64,000 nucleotides of DNA from Terebella lapidaria (Eukaryota > Annelida > Polychaeta > Terebellida > Terebellidae). Position 1 is the first letter of the stretch. Each line of letters starts with the position of its first letter. The stretch lies in the NCBI GenBank assembly GCA_949152475.1, contig OX424566.1, positions 12,113,177 through 12,177,176 of the forward strand. Direction: 5' to 3'. The notes beneath the pieces were generated by a model. The model saw only the letters and a program-made list of their open reading frames with translations. It did no database searches and was not told where the DNA came from. The translations under genes and the position numbers were made by a program. Shown piece by piece: positions 62,537 to 64,000 of this stretch.

Positions 62537-63839
62537 ATGGCAGCTAAATTTGTTAATATTTTAAGGAGTTCTCCGTGTTTTGGTGGCTTCAGGTATTTTA
62601 AACATCTAATAACTACTGTACACGTTTTATATGGACATTACAAGGCTCTACGGATAGTATTGCCGGCGTGTGACTGTGGGCGATAATGAAGGATATTTAC
62701 TATTCTGATGGCTTGTTCCCTAATGATTTCATCAGTTTCACAATTATCATTTATTCATTTTTGGTTTTAGGTTACTAGTTCGTATATAAAGCTATGGAAT
62801 ATGTAGAATACAATGGGCAATTTTCGATTGCATTTTAAAATCATAACCTGGCCAAATCTTGCCAGCAAGGCAAGGCCAAATCATAATGTACCCAACAAGA
62901 AACACCATCAGCAGATCAGACCATGTCATTATCAATGTTGCAACATGAGTTTGACCCTGCTGTAGGGCTGAATCTATATTTTTGATCGATGTTTTGATAG
63001 GGCCAAAAAAAAAGGTGTGTGTTTAGGGTTTCATGGTCCCGAAAACTTAGGGTCGGGAGGTAGGTTTTTTTTATTTTATTGAAACTAGATCTATTTTGTG
63101 ACCACTTGCACGCCTGTAGTCTCATATACTAGTATGTAGTTTCGTGTAGCATTATACTTCTCCCTCATGTACGGAAAACGCACAAGCAATGGGTTCCTGC
63201 ATGTATTTACTTACTTTCTGTTCAAATTTTTCTGTTATGCCAATAAAAAACATGGAACACTGGGTGAAGAATCTGGGAAATAAATGTCAAGAACCAAAAA
63301 AAAAATATTATTTTTCAGAAGGTGAAAAACCAGTTAGGGTAGGAGCCTTTGACCTAGGGTCGGTAGGGAAACCCTAAACACAAACCTTCTTTTTTGGCCT
63401 AGGGGAGAATACACTTTATTCCAGGCTACATGTGAACCGAAGCTGTTGTTTCAATCGTGGCTTCCCATTGAATATTTTATTTCCACATTAAGTCTGTTTA
63501 TTCAAGCAAGAAAACATTGGCATAACATAGGGATACCAGTCCAAAGTGTGATTTTTCATCAAAAGTCGATCTATTTCAGATCATTTTCAAATAAAAATCT
63601 CCGAAATTTCAGAACGAGATTACGCGAAGGAGGTTCCAGAACACGTCAGTTTTGTTCATCGTCGGACAAAAGTGGCAGTGACATTGTAAATATTCCACTA
63701 TCGGAATCCGTCCCATGGATACCGACACCGAAATATGCGTCTCTCAAAGATCGATCTACAGAGACGAAAATCACTACACTTGACAATGGGCTGCGAGTCG
63801 CCAGTGAAGAAAAGTTTGGAAACTTCTGTACAGTCGGAG
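62537..63839 (+). CDS. PMPCA: Mitochondrial processing peptidase alpha subunit, first two exons
   Basis: Exon 1 (62537-62592) encodes MAAKFVNILRSSPCFGGF. Exon 2 (63580-63839) joins in phase and continues RSFSNKNLRNFRTRLREGG, an Arg/Ser-rich presequence typical of matrix proteins. It then reaches the conserved start of the M16 family alpha subunit: NIPLSESVPWIPTPKYASL, TKITTLDNGLRVASEEKFG, NFCTVGG. The TTLDNGLRVAS and KFGxFCTVG words are characteristic of PMPCA, the substrate-recognising partner of the catalytic beta subunit that removes presequences in the matrix. A GTGAGT donor follows at 63840, and the remaining exons lie beyond the window. Intron 1 carries a 400-bp TIR element. Confidence 0.9.
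63000..63399. mobile_element. TIR element with TA ends in PMPCA intron 1
   Basis: GGGCCAAAAAAAAAGGTGTG plus GTTTAGGGTTTC at the left is matched by inverted GAAACCCTAAACACAAACC plus TTCTTTTTTGGCC at the right, giving TIRs of about 33 bp. TA lies on both sides (62998-62999 and 63400-63401). The 400-bp body is non-coding; a mariner-type MITE is the best fit. Confidence 0.8.
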
Positions 63840-64000
63840 GTGAGTGGAAGTGCCAAAAAGAGACCAATTTACGATAATGAAGACAATGAGTGTATACATG
63901 TACAAAGATATTCATGATATTTTATGTTTCGAACATTACAGACAATAGCGAGGAAATAAATTTATTAGGCTAAAAAATGTATGTGTTTTCTTCGATGATC

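Noticed and set aside
1..64000. tRNA, rRNA or other structured RNA genes
   Set aside because: No cloverleaf with B-box GGTTCGAATCC-type words and no rRNA-like segment was seen on either strand by eye. A covariance-model search would be decisive.

Overview
This is animal nuclear DNA. Genes are split by GT-AG introns, coding exons are short, and most of the sequence is intron, spacer and transposable element. A Crumbs-type polarity protein, a ZIP7 zinc transporter, a chymotrypsin-like protease and the alpha subunit of the mitochondrial processing peptidase mark it as a bilaterian. The repeats (Helentron/'pearl'-like elements with internal tandem arrays, a DIRS retrotransposon, many short TIR elements, frequent TACATGTA words) resemble those of molluscs or other lophotrochozoans. 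That placement is an inference from repeat style only.

Layout. 88-2094 (-): 5' part of a secreted serine protease whose remaining exons lie left of the window. 2730-4570: satellite of about 135-bp units rich in AGGTCA words. 4582-5380: decayed, coding-like segment of unknown origin. 7864-9327 (-): three-exon ZIP7 (SLC39A7) gene. 9633-9945: hAT-type MITE with an 8-bp target duplication. 12637-12861 (-): possible small gene, divergent from 13124-55113 (+), a 40-exon Crumbs gene that fills two thirds of the window. 59250-59482 (-): terminal exon of a small membrane protein. 62537-63839 (+): first two exons of PMPCA.

The Crumbs model is assembled from splice sites. All 40 exons join in phase (9,513 coding bases, 3,170 residues): signal peptide, two N-terminal laminin-G domains, about 30 EGF repeats, three laminin-G domains separated by EGF repeats, about 19 more EGF repeats, one membrane span, and a 37-residue tail with the FERM-binding RGRYRPS motif. 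The tail ends in ELIL rather than the usual ERLI.

Crumbs introns hold most of the mobile DNA: Helentron-like element A (22890-25988 and 52074-54717), related element B (32704-34767), a pogo/Tigger-like element (36519-37648) with a hAT MITE nested in it, several small TIR elements, and a complete-looking DIRS element (45470-52058). The DIRS element has inverted terminal repeats, an internal complementary region that records the circle junction, and open Gag, RT/RNase H and tyrosine recombinase frames. Its RT/RNase H frame is bounded by a consensus 5' splice site and a 3' splice site whose AG is the end of the RT stop codon, and removing that segment would join Gag to the recombinase in frame. 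This is the most unusual feature seen here.
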